DNA from: Nocardioides sp. URHA0020
GTDB lineage: Bacteria; Actinomycetota; Actinomycetes; Propionibacteriales; Nocardioidaceae
Length of the DNA stretch: 64,000 nucleotides
Assembly: GCF_000620705.1 (NCBI RefSeq)
Contig: NZ_KK211172.1
Coordinates: 132,431-196,430, forward strand
Reading direction: 5' to 3'
The notes beneath the pieces are model-generated. The model did no database searches, was not told where the DNA came from, and saw only the letters and a list, made by a program, of their open reading frames with translations. The position numbers and the translations under genes are program-made. Positions 1 through 8,924 of the stretch are shown piece by piece. Positions within the stretch are counted from its first letter, which is position 1. Each line of letters opens with the position of its first letter.

Positions 1-131
1 GCGGCGATCACCCACAGCAGCAGCCGCTGGTGGCGCCCGGGATCCCGCGGCCCCGCCGGCCTCGGAGGCCGGGGCGGCTTGGCCGACCCGATGCTGTCCT
101 CGACCGTGATGCCGTCCCGAGCGTCGTCCAT
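1..131 (-). CDS. N-terminal fragment of a probable membrane protein, cut by the window edge
   Basis: A minus-strand frame opens with ATG at 131-129 and runs off the left edge, giving 43 codons. It starts MDDARDGITVED, continues through a Pro/Arg-rich stretch, and ends with RLLLWVIA, which looks like the beginning of a membrane segment or signal anchor. It begins only 9 nt after the threonine aldolase stop codon (TAG at 143-141) in the same orientation, so co-transcription is likely. No clear Shine-Dalgarno is visible. The function cannot be inferred from this fragment. Confidence 0.45.
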   Translation of the reverse strand, partial: MDDARDGITVEDSIGSAKPPRPPRPAGPRDPGRHQRLLLWVIA

Positions 132-140
132 GGCTGGAGG

Positions 141-1133
141 CTAGAGCGTGGCCAGCACCGACGCGGCCCTTTCGGCGTCGACACGCGAGACGCCGAGGTG
201 CGTGACCAGGCGTACGGCGGTGGGTCCGACCGCCGACACGAGCACCCCCGCCTCCCGGGCGGCGGCCACGAAGCCGAGGGCGTCGGCGTGCTGGACCACC
301 ACGATGTTGGTGTCCACCGCGACCGGGTCCACGCCGCACGCCTCGGCCAGCAGCCGCGCGTGCGCGTGGTCGTCGGCCAGCCGCTCGAGGTGGTGGTCCA
401 ACGCGTGCAGGCCCGCCGCCGCCAGGATGCCGACCTGCCGCATCCCGCCTCCCATCCGCTTGCGCCAGACCCGGGCCTCGGCGATCGCGTCGGCCGAGCC
501 GACCATCAGCGAGCCGACCGGCGCACCGAGGCCCTTGGACAGGCAGACGGCCAGCACGTCCGCGATCGCGCCGTACTCCGCGAGCGGGACGCCGGTGGCG
601 ACGTGGGCGTTCCAGATCCGGGCGCCGTCCATGTGCACGGCGACGCCGACGCCGGTGGCGTACTCGCGCAGGTCGCGCAGGTCCTGGATCGGCAGCACCG
701 CTCCCCCGGCGAAGTTGTGGGTGTTCTCCACCGAGATCGCGGTCGTGCGCACGAAGAACGGGCCCATGTCGGGGGCGAAGAGGGTCCGGACCGTCGGCAG
801 GTCGACCTGGCCGCGCGGGTGGATCCAGGTGCGCATGGTGACGCCGGAGTAGGCGCCGTGGGCGCCGAGCTCGGCGCGGGCGATGTGGGCGCTCGCCTCG
901 CAGAGCACCTCCTGGCCGGGCGCGACGAGGGAGCGTACGGCGAGCACGTTGGCCATCGAGCCGGTCGGCATGAAGAGCGCCGCCTCGTGCCCGAACATCC
1001 CGGCGACGCGCTCCTCGAGGAGCGCGACGGTCGGGTCCTCGCCGTACACGTCGTCGCCCACCTCCGCGCGCGCCATCACGGCGCGCATCTCGTCGGTCGG
1101 CTTGGTCAGGGTGTCGGAGCGCAAGTCGATCAC
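141..1133 (-). CDS. ltaE: Low-specificity L-threonine aldolase
   Basis: PLP-dependent fold-type I enzyme that cleaves L-threonine or L-allo-threonine to glycine and acetaldehyde. The protein opens with the family hallmark (V)IDLRSDTLTKPT, followed by GDDVYGEDPTV and the PLP-phosphate region FMPTGSMANVLA. The PLP lysine lies in AVCLSKGLGAPVGS. I place the start at GTG 1133 because the family normally begins at this IDLRSDT motif; an in-frame ATG at 1169 would add 12 residues that do not look like the family. Length from GTG is 330 aa, normal for the family. DAHP synthase lies upstream on the same strand, separated by two strong inverted repeats. Confidence 0.9.
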   Translation of the reverse strand: MIDLRSDTLTKPTDEMRAVMARAEVGDDVYGEDPTVALLEERVAGMFGHEAALFMPTGSMANVLAVRSLVAPGQEVLCEASAHIARAELGAHGAYSGVTMRTWIHPRGQVDLPTVRTLFAPDMGPFFVRTTAISVENTHNFAGGAVLPIQDLRDLREYATGVGVAVHMDGARIWNAHVATGVPLAEYGAIADVLAVCLSKGLGAPVGSLMVGSADAIAEARVWRKRMGGGMRQVGILAAAGLHALDHHLERLADDHAHARLLAEACGVDPVAVDTNIVVVQHADALGFVAAAREAGVLVSAVGPTAVRLVTHLGVSRVDAERAASVLATL

Positions 1134-1212
1134 GTGGTCTTGACTACCACGGGCGGACCTACGGGCCATCGGGCGGACCCCCGGACCCGCAACTCCTCGG
1201 GCCCTTCGTCGA

Positions 1213-1240
1213 CTTCTCAGGCTCTGCAGTGCCTGAGAAG
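1213..1240 (-). terminator. Hairpin between aroG and ltaE
   Basis: Perfect 10-bp inverted repeat CTTCTCAGGC / GCCTGAGAAG (1213-1222 and 1231-1240) with an 8-nt loop. It lies about 50 nt after the DAHP synthase stop and upstream of ltaE. No T-tract follows on the minus strand, so it may be a weak terminator, attenuator or operator. Confidence 0.45.
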
Positions 1241-1246
1241 TTCAGC

Positions 1247-1268
1247 GATACCCGGTTAACCGGGTATC
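1247..1268. repeat. 22-bp perfect palindrome in the aroG-ltaE gap
   Basis: The half-site GATACCCGGTT is followed immediately by its exact reverse complement, AACCGGGTATC. It lies 20 nt after the DAHP synthase stop and 6 nt from the neighbouring hairpin at 1213-1240. The absence of a spacer suits a dimeric regulator site as well as, or better than, a terminator. Confidence 0.5.
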
Positions 1269-1288
1269 CCCGGGCCGGGCCGACCACC

Positions 1289-2629
1289 TCACACCGTGCG
1301 CAGCATCTCCGCGACCAGGAAGGCGAGCTCGAGCGACTGCACCCGGTTGAGGCGCGGGTCGACGACGGACTCGTAGCGGTGCGCGAGCCCGGCCTCGTCG
1401 ATCTCCTCGCCGCCGCCGATGCACTCGGTGACGTCGTCGCCGGTCATCTCGACCAGGACGCCGCCGGGCCAGGTGCCCAGCGCCCGGTGCACGTCGAAGA
1501 AGCCCTGCACCTCCTCGATGACGTCGTCGAAGCGGCGGGTCTTGTAGCCGGTGCTCGACTCGAAGGTGTTGCCGTGCATCGGGTCGCAGACCCAGGCCAC
1601 CTGGACGCCGGCGGCGGTGACCTTCTCGACCAGCTCGGGCAGGCCCTCGCGGATCTTGCCGGCACCGAAGCGGGTGATGAAGGTCAGCCGGCCGGCCTCG
1701 TTGTCCGGGTTGAGCCGGGCGGCGAGCGCGATCGCGTCGTCGGCGCTCGCGGACGGCCCGAGCTTGCAGCCGATGGGGTTCTGGATGTGGCGGAAGTACT
1801 CCACGTGCGCGCCGTCGAGCTGGCGGGTGCGCTCACCGATCCAGACGAAGTGGCCGGAGACGTTGTAGGGCTTGTCGGTGCGCGAGTCGATGCGCGTCAT
1901 CGCGTGCTCGTACTCCAGCAGCAGCGCCTCGTGGCTCGAGTGGAAGTCGACGCGCTTGAGCTCCTCGGCGTCCACGCCGATCGCGCCCATGAACCCCAGC
2001 GCCTTGTCGATCTCGGCGGCCATCGCCTCGTAGCGCTGACCGGCCGACGACGACTTCACGAAGTCGGTGTTCCAGGTGTGCACCTGGCGCAGGTCGGCGT
2101 AGCCACCGGTCACGAAGGCGCGCACCAGGTTGAGCGTCGCGGCCGACGCGTTGTAGGCGTCCAGCAGCCGGTGCGGGTCGGGGATCCGGGCCTCCGGCGT
2201 GAAGTCGAAGCCGTTGACCACGTCGCCGCGGTACGCCGGCAGCGTGACACCGTCGCGGGTCTCCATGTCGGAGGAGCGCGGCTTGGCGTACTGGCCGGCC
2301 AGACGGCCCAGCTTGACGACCGGCACGGAGCCGGCGTACGTCAGGATCACCGCCATCTGGAGCAGCACCCGCAGCTTCTTGCTGACGTTGTCGGCGGTGA
2401 CCTCCTCGAAGGTCTCCGCGCAGTCGCCACCCTGGAGCAGGAACGACTCGCCGCGCGACACCGCCGCCATCTTGGCCTTCAGGTCGTCGCACTCCCCCGC
2501 GAAGACGAGGGGCGGCATCCGCCGCAGGCGCGCGACGTTGGCCGCGACCGCCTCCTGGTCGGGGTAGGTCGGCTGCTGCGCCGCGCCGATGGCGTGCAGG
2601 GCGGCGAGGTCGGGGAGGGTGCTGCTCAC
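1289..2629 (-). CDS. aroG: 3-deoxy-7-phosphoheptulonate (DAHP) synthase, class II
   Basis: Catalyses the first step of the shikimate pathway: phosphoenolpyruvate plus erythrose 4-phosphate gives DAHP. The sequence is the plant/actinobacterial class II type, not the E. coli AroF/G/H type. Visible hallmarks are SFLLQGGDCAETF near residue 65, whose Cys is a metal ligand, then YAKPRSS, WIGERTR, the CDPMHGNT histidine region and a C-terminal VDPRLNRVQSLELAFLVAEML. Length is 446 aa, close to characterised mycobacterial enzymes. The start is GTG at 2629, with only a weak ribosome-binding site. The gene is monocistronic or loosely linked to ltaE. trpD at 49-50 kb is the other aromatic amino-acid gene in the window. 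Confidence 0.95.
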   Translation of the reverse strand: MSSTLPDLAALHAIGAAQQPTYPDQEAVAANVARLRRMPPLVFAGECDDLKAKMAAVSRGESFLLQGGDCAETFEEVTADNVSKKLRVLLQMAVILTYAGSVPVVKLGRLAGQYAKPRSSDMETRDGVTLPAYRGDVVNGFDFTPEARIPDPHRLLDAYNASAATLNLVRAFVTGGYADLRQVHTWNTDFVKSSSAGQRYEAMAAEIDKALGFMGAIGVDAEELKRVDFHSSHEALLLEYEHAMTRIDSRTDKPYNVSGHFVWIGERTRQLDGAHVEYFRHIQNPIGCKLGPSASADDAIALAARLNPDNEAGRLTFITRFGAGKIREGLPELVEKVTAAGVQVAWVCDPMHGNTFESSTGYKTRRFDDVIEEVQGFFDVHRALGTWPGGVLVEMTGDDVTECIGGGEEIDEAGLAHRYESVVDPRLNRVQSLELAFLVAEMLRTV

Positions 2630-2699
2630 CTGCCCAGGGTACGGCGGGCCCGCGGTGCCGCCCGATTCGGCGGGCCGCGACGAGACGCCCGGGACGCCG

Positions 2700-4160
2700 T
2701 CAGTCCTCGAGGTGCTCGATGTCGCGGAAGCCGGTCTTCTTGGCCCGGACTCCGCGGTTGGTCAGCCAGGTGCACGCCCAGAGCACGATGCCGAGCAGCA
2801 GCAGGCCTCCGGCCACCTTGTACTGGATCCAGTCCTCCCGGTCGCGGGCCCACGGGCCGGCGAGGAAGAGGCACGCGGCGGCGCCGACGAACGGGACCCA
2901 GCCGGGTGCGCGGAACCCGCGCTCCGTGGCGGTGTCACGGCGCAGGACCACGCACGCCACGTTGACCACCGAGAAGACGCACAGCAGCAGCAGCGCGGTC
3001 GTCCCGGAAAGGGCGCTGATCACCGACGTGTCGGCGAGGAAGGTCACCACGACGATGAGACCGAGGGCGAGCACGGTCGAGAACGCGATGCCGGCGTACG
3101 GCGTGCGCCGACCCGGCAGGACCTTGCCGAGGGTCCGGGGCAGCACGTCCTGGTTGGCCAGGCCGTAGAGCAGCCGGCTGGCCATCAGCATGTTGAGCAG
3201 CGCGGTGTTGGCGACCGCGATCACCGTCATGAAGGGGAAGATCTTGTCGATCGGCAGACCGGGGGCACCGGTCTCGACGACCGCGAGCAGCACCTTGCCC
3301 TCGTCGGCGACGACCGCCTCGATCTGGCCCTCGGGGATCACCGCGATCACCGAGATCGCGACCAGCACGTAGAAGATCACCGCGATGCCGAGGCCGGTGA
3401 GCATCACCCGCGGGAAGATCTTCTCCGGCTCCTGCGTCTCCTCGACCATGTTGACCGAGTCCTCGAAGCCGACCATGGCGAAGAAGGCGATCGCAGTCGC
3501 CACCGTCACCGCCAGGAAGAGTCCGCGGTCGGACCCGGAGTTGAAGACCACGATCCGGCCCATGTCAGCGTCGCCCTTGGCCATCACGTAGAAGCCGATC
3601 AGGATCACGATGACCAGCGCGGCCATCTCGATCAGCGTCAGCACGACGTTGAACTTCACGCTCTCGCCGACCCCGCGCAGGTTGATCGCCGCGAGCAGCA
3701 CCATGAAGCACATGGCGACCACGGTGATCGCGGTGCGGCCCTGGGAGACGTGCCAGCCCAACCCGTCGAGGCCGGCCAGGAGGTTGGTCGCCAGCAGGTT
3801 CGACGACGTGGACGCACTGGTGATGCCGGAGCAGATCACCGCGAACGCCACCAGGAAGGTCACGAAGTGGATGCCGAACGCCTTGTGCGTGTAGAGCGCG
3901 GCACCGGCGGCCTGCGGGTACTTGGTGACGAGCTCGAGGTAGGAGAACGCGGTCAGCGTCGCGACCGCAAACGCGACCAGGAACGGCACCCACACGATCC
4001 CGCCGACCTCCAGCGCCATCTCACCGGTGACGGCGTAGATGCCGGCGCCCAGGATGTCGCCGACGATGAAGAGCAGGAGCAGCTTGGGTCCGAGCACGCG
4101 CTTGAGATCGGGCGACGGACCGTTGACGTCCTCGGTGCCGGCAGGTGCGGTGGTGCTCAT
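2700..4160 (-). CDS. APC-family amino acid permease
   Basis: Polytopic inner-membrane transporter (486 aa, about 12 hydrophobic segments) of the amino acid-polyamine-organocation superfamily. The first transmembrane helix carries the characteristic unwound Gly motif in VGDILGAGIYAVTG, and the helix 6 region has FFAMVGFEDSVNMVEE. The start ATG at 4160 is supported by AGGAGG seven bases upstream; a longer in-frame extension to 4277 lacks this. The substrate cannot be read from the sequence. The C-terminus is a short cytosolic tail ending DIEHLED. The gene is divergent from the ABC exporter at 4.3 kb. Confidence 0.9.
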   Translation of the reverse strand: MSTTAPAGTEDVNGPSPDLKRVLGPKLLLLFIVGDILGAGIYAVTGEMALEVGGIVWVPFLVAFAVATLTAFSYLELVTKYPQAAGAALYTHKAFGIHFVTFLVAFAVICSGITSASTSSNLLATNLLAGLDGLGWHVSQGRTAITVVAMCFMVLLAAINLRGVGESVKFNVVLTLIEMAALVIVILIGFYVMAKGDADMGRIVVFNSGSDRGLFLAVTVATAIAFFAMVGFEDSVNMVEETQEPEKIFPRVMLTGLGIAVIFYVLVAISVIAVIPEGQIEAVVADEGKVLLAVVETGAPGLPIDKIFPFMTVIAVANTALLNMLMASRLLYGLANQDVLPRTLGKVLPGRRTPYAGIAFSTVLALGLIVVVTFLADTSVISALSGTTALLLLCVFSVVNVACVVLRRDTATERGFRAPGWVPFVGAAACLFLAGPWARDREDWIQYKVAGGLLLLGIVLWACTWLTNRGVRAKKTGFRDIEHLED

Positions 4161-4290
4161 TCGTGGCCTCCTGGGGGGTGGTCGGCTGAGGGCATCGTCC
4201 CCAGCGCGACCTGGCGCTAACCCCACCCACGACGTCGGTCCGTGCCTGGAAAATCGGTGGGGCACTGTCAGCACCATGGCATAGCGTCGG

Positions 4291-7200
4291 GTGGCGATGA
4301 CAGTGACTCGGGCCGACGACCTCCTCCAGCACCCCGGGACCGGCGACGGCCCCCCGCTCCGGCTCGAGGACCCGACCCGGGTGGTCGACTGGCGCCGGCT
4401 GCGCAGGCCCGTGACGGTCGCCGCCCTGATCGCCTCGTTCGTCGCGGCGATCGGTCAGACCCTCGGGACCGTCGTCGCCGGTCGGCTGGCCGAGCACCCC
4501 TCGGGCGGCCTGGTCGGCCTGCTGGCGTGCTGCGTCATCGGCGCCGCCGTGCTCGACACGGCCGGCCGGGTCGCCTGGGCCGGGATCGTCGACCGGGCCG
4601 AGGGGGTGCTCCGCGCGGACCTGCTGGCGGCGGCGCTCCACCAGCCGCTCGAGGTGCTCTCGGAGCAGGCCGTCGGCGAGGTCCTCGACCGGGTCGACGA
4701 CGACACCCACGAGGTCGGGGCCCTGCTGCGCCGGCAGGTGTGGGACGCGCTGCGCACCCTCTTCGCGGCGGCGCCGATGTGGATCGTCGCCGGCATCACG
4801 TGGTGGCCCGCCTGGATCCTCTTCCCGCTCTTCGGGACGGCGACGGTGCTGGCGGTCCGTCAGCTGCTGCCCGAGCTGGCCCGCCGCAAGGTCCTCGAGG
4901 AGATCGCCTGGACCGACCACGCCGCGGCCATGGAGGAGGGCGTCACCGGCCGCGACGACCTCCGCACCAGCCTGGGCCAGGCCTACCTCGTACGTCGCTG
5001 CAGCGAGCTCTCCGCCCGGGTGCACACGCTCTTCGCCCACGTCGTCGCCATCGAGACCCGGATCGGGCGCCGCGCCGGCGTCCTGCTGCACGGGCTCCTC
5101 GCCGGGGTCGGTGTCGTCGGGGTCGTCCTCGCCGCCGACGGGGACCTGTCGGTCGCCCAGCTGGTCACGCTCTTCCTGGTCACCACGACCTTCGTCGGCC
5201 AGATCAACCAGCTGGCCCGCCACCTGCCGGACCTGCAGGAGGGCGTCGGCGCGCTCATCCGGCTGCGCCAGCTGCTCGAGACGGAGCCCGAGCCGGTGGG
5301 TGGCCTGCCTCTCCCCGAGGGCGGGCTCCGGCTCGAGCTGCGCGACCTGCACTTCGCGTACGGCACCGGCCGGTTCGCCCTGTCGGGCGTCGACCTCCGG
5401 CTTCCGGCCGGCGAGACCTGCGCGCTCGTCGGCCGGACCGGGTCGGGCAAGTCCACCGTGGCCTCCCTCGTCTCGCGTGCGGTCGAGCCCGAGCGGGGCA
5501 GCGTCTTCCTCGGGGGCACCGACGTGCTCGACCTCGACCTCCAGCAGCTGCGCCGCTCCGTCGGGGTGGTCACCCAGCGCACCGAGATCCTGGCCGGCAC
5601 CCTCGCGGAGAACGTCGCCCTCTTCGCCGACCTGCCCCGCCACCAGGTCGAGGGCGCGATGGCCGAGCTCGGCCTGCGCGACTGGGTCGCCGGACTGCCG
5701 GACGGGCTCGACACGCTGCTCGGCCCGGGCGGCACCACGCTCTCCTCGGGCGAGGAGCAGCTGGTGGCGTTCGCGCGGCTGCTGGTGCGCGACGTACGCG
5801 TGGTGGTGCTCGACGAGGCCACCGCCCGGATGGACCCGCTGACCGAGGCGCGCGTGGTCCGGGCCGCCGACCGGCTGCTCTCGGGCCGCACCGGACTGCT
5901 GGTCGCCCACCGGCTATCGACGACCGCTCGTGCCGACCACGTCGCCGTGCTCGACCAGGGCCGGATCGTGCAGCAGGGGCCCCGCGCGACGCTCGCGGCG
6001 CAGCCCGGGCCCTTCCGGGCCCTCCTCGACGCCTCCGCCGACGAGGAGCGGGTGCTCGACGAGGTCTCCGACGCGGCGATCGGCGCCGTACGACGCACCG
6101 GTCCTCCGCCGCCCCTGGCCGAGCCGGACTCCGGGCCCCGGCTGGCGCGGGCGACCGCCGACGCCCTGGCGATCCACCCCGGGTGGGGCCTCGCCGGCGC
6201 GGCCCTCTTCTTGGTCGCCGCCCTCACCGGCGCGTTCGGTGCGGTCACCGGCTTCATCTGGGGCCGCCTGGTCCAGGACCTCGACCGCGGCGGCACGCCG
6301 GTCGGCCTGACCGTGGCGCTGGTCGGGAGCCTGATGATCGCGCCCTTCCTGATCGCGGAGGCGTTCCGTCGCTACCCGCGCTGGTGGATCGCGGTGATGC
6401 TCCGCGTGCGGATGGCGGTGCTCGTCGGCCAGACCCGCCAGCACCGGCTCACCCGCACCCCGCCCGGCGAGGTGGTGGCCCGCAGCATGGACGCCGACCG
6501 CTACGCCCGGTACGCCGACCGCTGGGTCGACCTCGTCAACGGCCTCGCGATCGTGCTCGTCACCACCCTGGTGGCGTGGAGCTTCCTCGCCGGCGGCATG
6601 CTGCTGGCGGTGATGGTCGTCTCGGCCGCCGCGTCCGCGGTCGGGACGCCGATCGCCGGGCGCACCGCCGCCGCGTCCTCCGCGGCGCGGGCGGGGTTCG
6701 GTCGCTCGCTGGTCTCGGCGCTCGAGTCGGCACGCACGGTCAAGCTCGCGGCAGCCACGCCCTCGGTCCACCGGCACCTGAGCGCGGTCGACGGCGGACG
6801 GGTGAGCGCCGCCGTGCGCGAGCACCGCATCCAGGCCTTCCTGGACGGCGTGCCGGTCGTCACCGTCCAGGCCGGAGTGGTCGCCTCCTGGGGTGTCCTG
6901 GTCCTCGGCGGGTGGGACCTCGCCACCGCCCTGCTGGTCGCCGCGGCGGTCAACGGCTTCGACTGGTTCGGCCGGGTCGCCGGAGCGGCGATCACCGAGG
7001 CACCCGGCACCCGCGCCTGGGCCCAGGCGACCTCCCGGCTGGCCGGCGGCGGCAGCCTGATGGTCCTGCCCGACGGCGTCGACCTCGTCAGCGGCGCGGC
7101 TCCGGCCCCCGTGCCGGCACCCCGCGAGCCGCTGCACCGCCTGGAGCTCGACGACGTCTCGGCGGTCCACGACGACGGCACGATCGGCGTGAGCGGGGTG

Positions 7201-7812
7201 AGCCTGAGCCTCGGCCCCGGCGAGCTGGTGCTGCTGCTGGGACAGATCGGCTCCGGCAAGTCCAGCCTGCTGTCCGCGCTGGCCGGCCTGGTCGGGCACA
7301 CGGGAGGGATCCGCTGGAACGGCACCGCGGTGACCGACCCGGAGGCGTTCCTGCGGCCCGGTCAGGTCGCGCACGTGGCCCAGGTGCCGCGGGTGCTCTC
7401 CGGCACCTTCGCCGACAACATCCGGCTCGACCACCCGCGACCGATCGACGAGCCGGTCCACGACGCCCGCCTCGACGCCGACCTCGGGGCCGCGGGTGGG
7501 CCCGACTCCCTGGTCGGCCACCGTGGAGTGCGGCTGTCGGGCGGCCAGGTGCAGCGCCTGGCGTTGGCCCGCGCGCTCGCGACCGAGGCCGAGCTGGTGC
7601 TCGCCGACGACGTCTCGAGCGCGCTCGACGCCGCGACCGAGGTCGAGCTGTGGAAGGCGCTGCGCGCTCGCAACCGCACGGTGCTGGGCGCCACGTCCAA
7701 GCGGGCCGCGCTCGCGCAGGCCGACCGGGTCGTGGTGCTCGTCGACGGCGTGGTGGCCGAGTCGGGTCCGTGGCACCGGCTGGCACCGCGCTGGGGTCAC
7801 CTCACCGGCTGA
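4291..7812 (+). CDS. Single-chain ABC exporter, TMD-NBD-TMD-NBD, with one degenerate ATP site
   Basis: A full-length fused type IV ABC exporter (1173 aa). The order is TMD1 about 30-320, NBD1 about 340-570, TMD2 about 610-910, NBD2 about 940-1160. NBD1 has Walker A GRTGSGKST (about 380), signature LSSGEEQ (about 483), Walker B VVVLDEATARMD and H-loop VAHRLS. NBD2 has Walker A GQIGSGKSS (about 983), signature LSGGQVQR (about 1081), Walker B LVLADDVSS with Asp instead of the catalytic Glu, and TSKR in place of the H-loop His. The consensus site (NBD1 Walker A/B with NBD2 LSGGQ) is intact. The other site is degenerate, as in heterodimeric exporters such as TM287/288 or TAP. The start is GTG 4291 or ATG 4297. 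The substrate is unknown; drug or lipid export is typical of the family. Confidence 0.9.
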   Translation: MAMTVTRADDLLQHPGTGDGPPLRLEDPTRVVDWRRLRRPVTVAALIASFVAAIGQTLGTVVAGRLAEHPSGGLVGLLACCVIGAAVLDTAGRVAWAGIVDRAEGVLRADLLAAALHQPLEVLSEQAVGEVLDRVDDDTHEVGALLRRQVWDALRTLFAAAPMWIVAGITWWPAWILFPLFGTATVLAVRQLLPELARRKVLEEIAWTDHAAAMEEGVTGRDDLRTSLGQAYLVRRCSELSARVHTLFAHVVAIETRIGRRAGVLLHGLLAGVGVVGVVLAADGDLSVAQLVTLFLVTTTFVGQINQLARHLPDLQEGVGALIRLRQLLETEPEPVGGLPLPEGGLRLELRDLHFAYGTGRFALSGVDLRLPAGETCALVGRTGSGKSTVASLVSRAVEPERGSVFLGGTDVLDLDLQQLRRSVGVVTQRTEILAGTLAENVALFADLPRHQVEGAMAELGLRDWVAGLPDGLDTLLGPGGTTLSSGEEQLVAFARLLVRDVRVVVLDEATARMDPLTEARVVRAADRLLSGRTGLLVAHRLSTTARADHVAVLDQGRIVQQGPRATLAAQPGPFRALLDASADEERVLDEVSDAAIGAVRRTGPPPPLAEPDSGPRLARATADALAIHPGWGLAGAALFLVAALTGAFGAVTGFIWGRLVQDLDRGGTPVGLTVALVGSLMIAPFLIAEAFRRYPRWWIAVMLRVRMAVLVGQTRQHRLTRTPPGEVVARSMDADRYARYADRWVDLVNGLAIVLVTTLVAWSFLAGGMLLAVMVVSAAASAVGTPIAGRTAAASSAARAGFGRSLVSALESARTVKLAAATPSVHRHLSAVDGGRVSAAVREHRIQAFLDGVPVVTVQAGVVASWGVLVLGGWDLATALLVAAAVNGFDWFGRVAGAAITEAPGTRAWAQATSRLAGGGSLMVLPDGVDLVSGAAPAPVPAPREPLHRLELDDVSAVHDDGTIGVSGVSLSLGPGELVLLLGQIGSGKSSLLSALAGLVGHTGGIRWNGTAVTDPEAFLRPGQVAHVAQVPRVLSGTFADNIRLDHPRPIDEPVHDARLDADLGAAGGPDSLVGHRGVRLSGGQVQRLALARALATEAELVLADDVSSALDAATEVELWKALRARNRTVLGATSKRAALAQADRVVVLVDGVVAESGPWHRLAPRWGHLTG

Positions 7813-7826
7813 CCGGCCCCGGCCTC

Positions 7827-7850
7827 CGCGGCGCGGCGCGGCGCGGCGCC
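7827..7850. repeat. Short GC tandem repeat between convergent genes
   Basis: A run of about four 5-bp GCGGC-type units ends in GGCGCC immediately before the stop codon of the phosphofructokinase gene on the opposite strand. It separates the convergent ABC exporter and PFK genes. It might fold as a GC-rich terminator, but no T-tract is present. Confidence 0.4.
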
Positions 7851-8879
7851 TTAGCCGAAGAAGACCTGCGCCTCGGCGTACTCCGCCTCGCTGACCAGCT
7901 TGAGCTCGGCGGTGCCCTCGGCGAGCGGCACCCGGACGATGGAGGTGCCGCGCAGCGCCATCATCGTCCCGAAGTCGCCCTCGGCGACGGCGTCGATCGC
8001 CTGCAGACCGAAGCGGGTGGCCAGCCAGCGGTCGAACGCCGTCGGCGTACCGCCGCGCTGGATGTGGCCGAGCACGACCGCGCGGGCCTCCTTGCCGGTG
8101 CGCTTCTCGATCTCGCTGGCGAGCCGGTCGCCGATGCCACCGAGCCGGACGTGCCCGAAGTCGTCGACGTCGCCGGACACCAGGGTCATGTCGCCGCCCT
8201 CGCGCGGCATCGCACCCTCCGAGACCACGAGGATCGGCGCGTAGCGGGACTCGAAGCGACTCTCGATCAGCCGGCACACCTCCTCGATGTCGAAGGGCTG
8301 CTCGGGGATCAGCACGATGTTGGCGCCGCCGGCGATGCCGGAGTGCAGCGCGATCCAGCCGGCGTGGCGGCCCATCACCTCGACCACGAGGACCCGGTGG
8401 TGGGACTCGGCGGTGGTGTGCAGCCGGTCGATCGCCTCGGTCGCGATGTTGACGGCTGTGTCGAAGCCGAAGGTGAAGTCCGTGCCGGAGAGGTCGTTGT
8501 CGATCGTCTTCGGCACGCCGACGACGTCGACGCCGAGCTCCGAGAGCTTGGTGGCGACGCCCAAGGTGTCCTCACCGCCGATCGCGACGAGCGCGTCGAC
8601 ACCGTCGTTGGCGAGGTTCTCCTTGATCCGCTCCACGCCGTTGTCGAGCTTGAAGGGGTTGGTGCGCGAGGAGCCGAGGATCGTGCCGCCGCGGGGCAGG
8701 ATGCCGCGGCACTGCTCGATCCCGAGCTCCATCGTCACGCCCTCGAGCGGACCGCGCCAGCCGTCGCGGTAGCCGACGAACTCGAACCCGTGGGCCTTCA
8801 CGCCCTTGCGCACCACCGCTCGGATGACGGCGTTGAGTCCGGGGCAGTCCCCGCCTCCGGTCAGTACTCCGACGCGCAT
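7851..8879 (-). CDS. pfp: 6-phosphofructokinase, predicted pyrophosphate-dependent
   Basis: Phosphorylates fructose 6-phosphate to fructose 1,6-bisphosphate. The fold is PFK-A type (342 aa) with GGGDCPGLNAVIR at residues 8-20, GGEDT at 101-105, PKTIDND at 123-129, MGRHAGWIAL and GHIQRGG. Residue 104 is Asp and residue 124 is Lys. In this family Gly at both positions favours ATP, while Asp104/Lys124 is the pattern of PPi-dependent enzymes such as the Amycolatopsis methanolica PFK. I therefore infer PPi use and a reversible reaction. ATG start at 8879. It lies 45 nt downstream of a second PFK-family gene on the same strand, so the two may be co-transcribed. Confidence 0.92.
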   Translation of the reverse strand: MRVGVLTGGGDCPGLNAVIRAVVRKGVKAHGFEFVGYRDGWRGPLEGVTMELGIEQCRGILPRGGTILGSSRTNPFKLDNGVERIKENLANDGVDALVAIGGEDTLGVATKLSELGVDVVGVPKTIDNDLSGTDFTFGFDTAVNIATEAIDRLHTTAESHHRVLVVEVMGRHAGWIALHSGIAGGANIVLIPEQPFDIEEVCRLIESRFESRYAPILVVSEGAMPREGGDMTLVSGDVDDFGHVRLGGIGDRLASEIEKRTGKEARAVVLGHIQRGGTPTAFDRWLATRFGLQAIDAVAEGDFGTMMALRGTSIVRVPLAEGTAELKLVSEAEYAEAQVFFG

Positions 8880-8924
8880 GGCGGCTCCCTGGTTCGAGAC
8901 GTGTCGTTCCCGGCCCGACCGACT

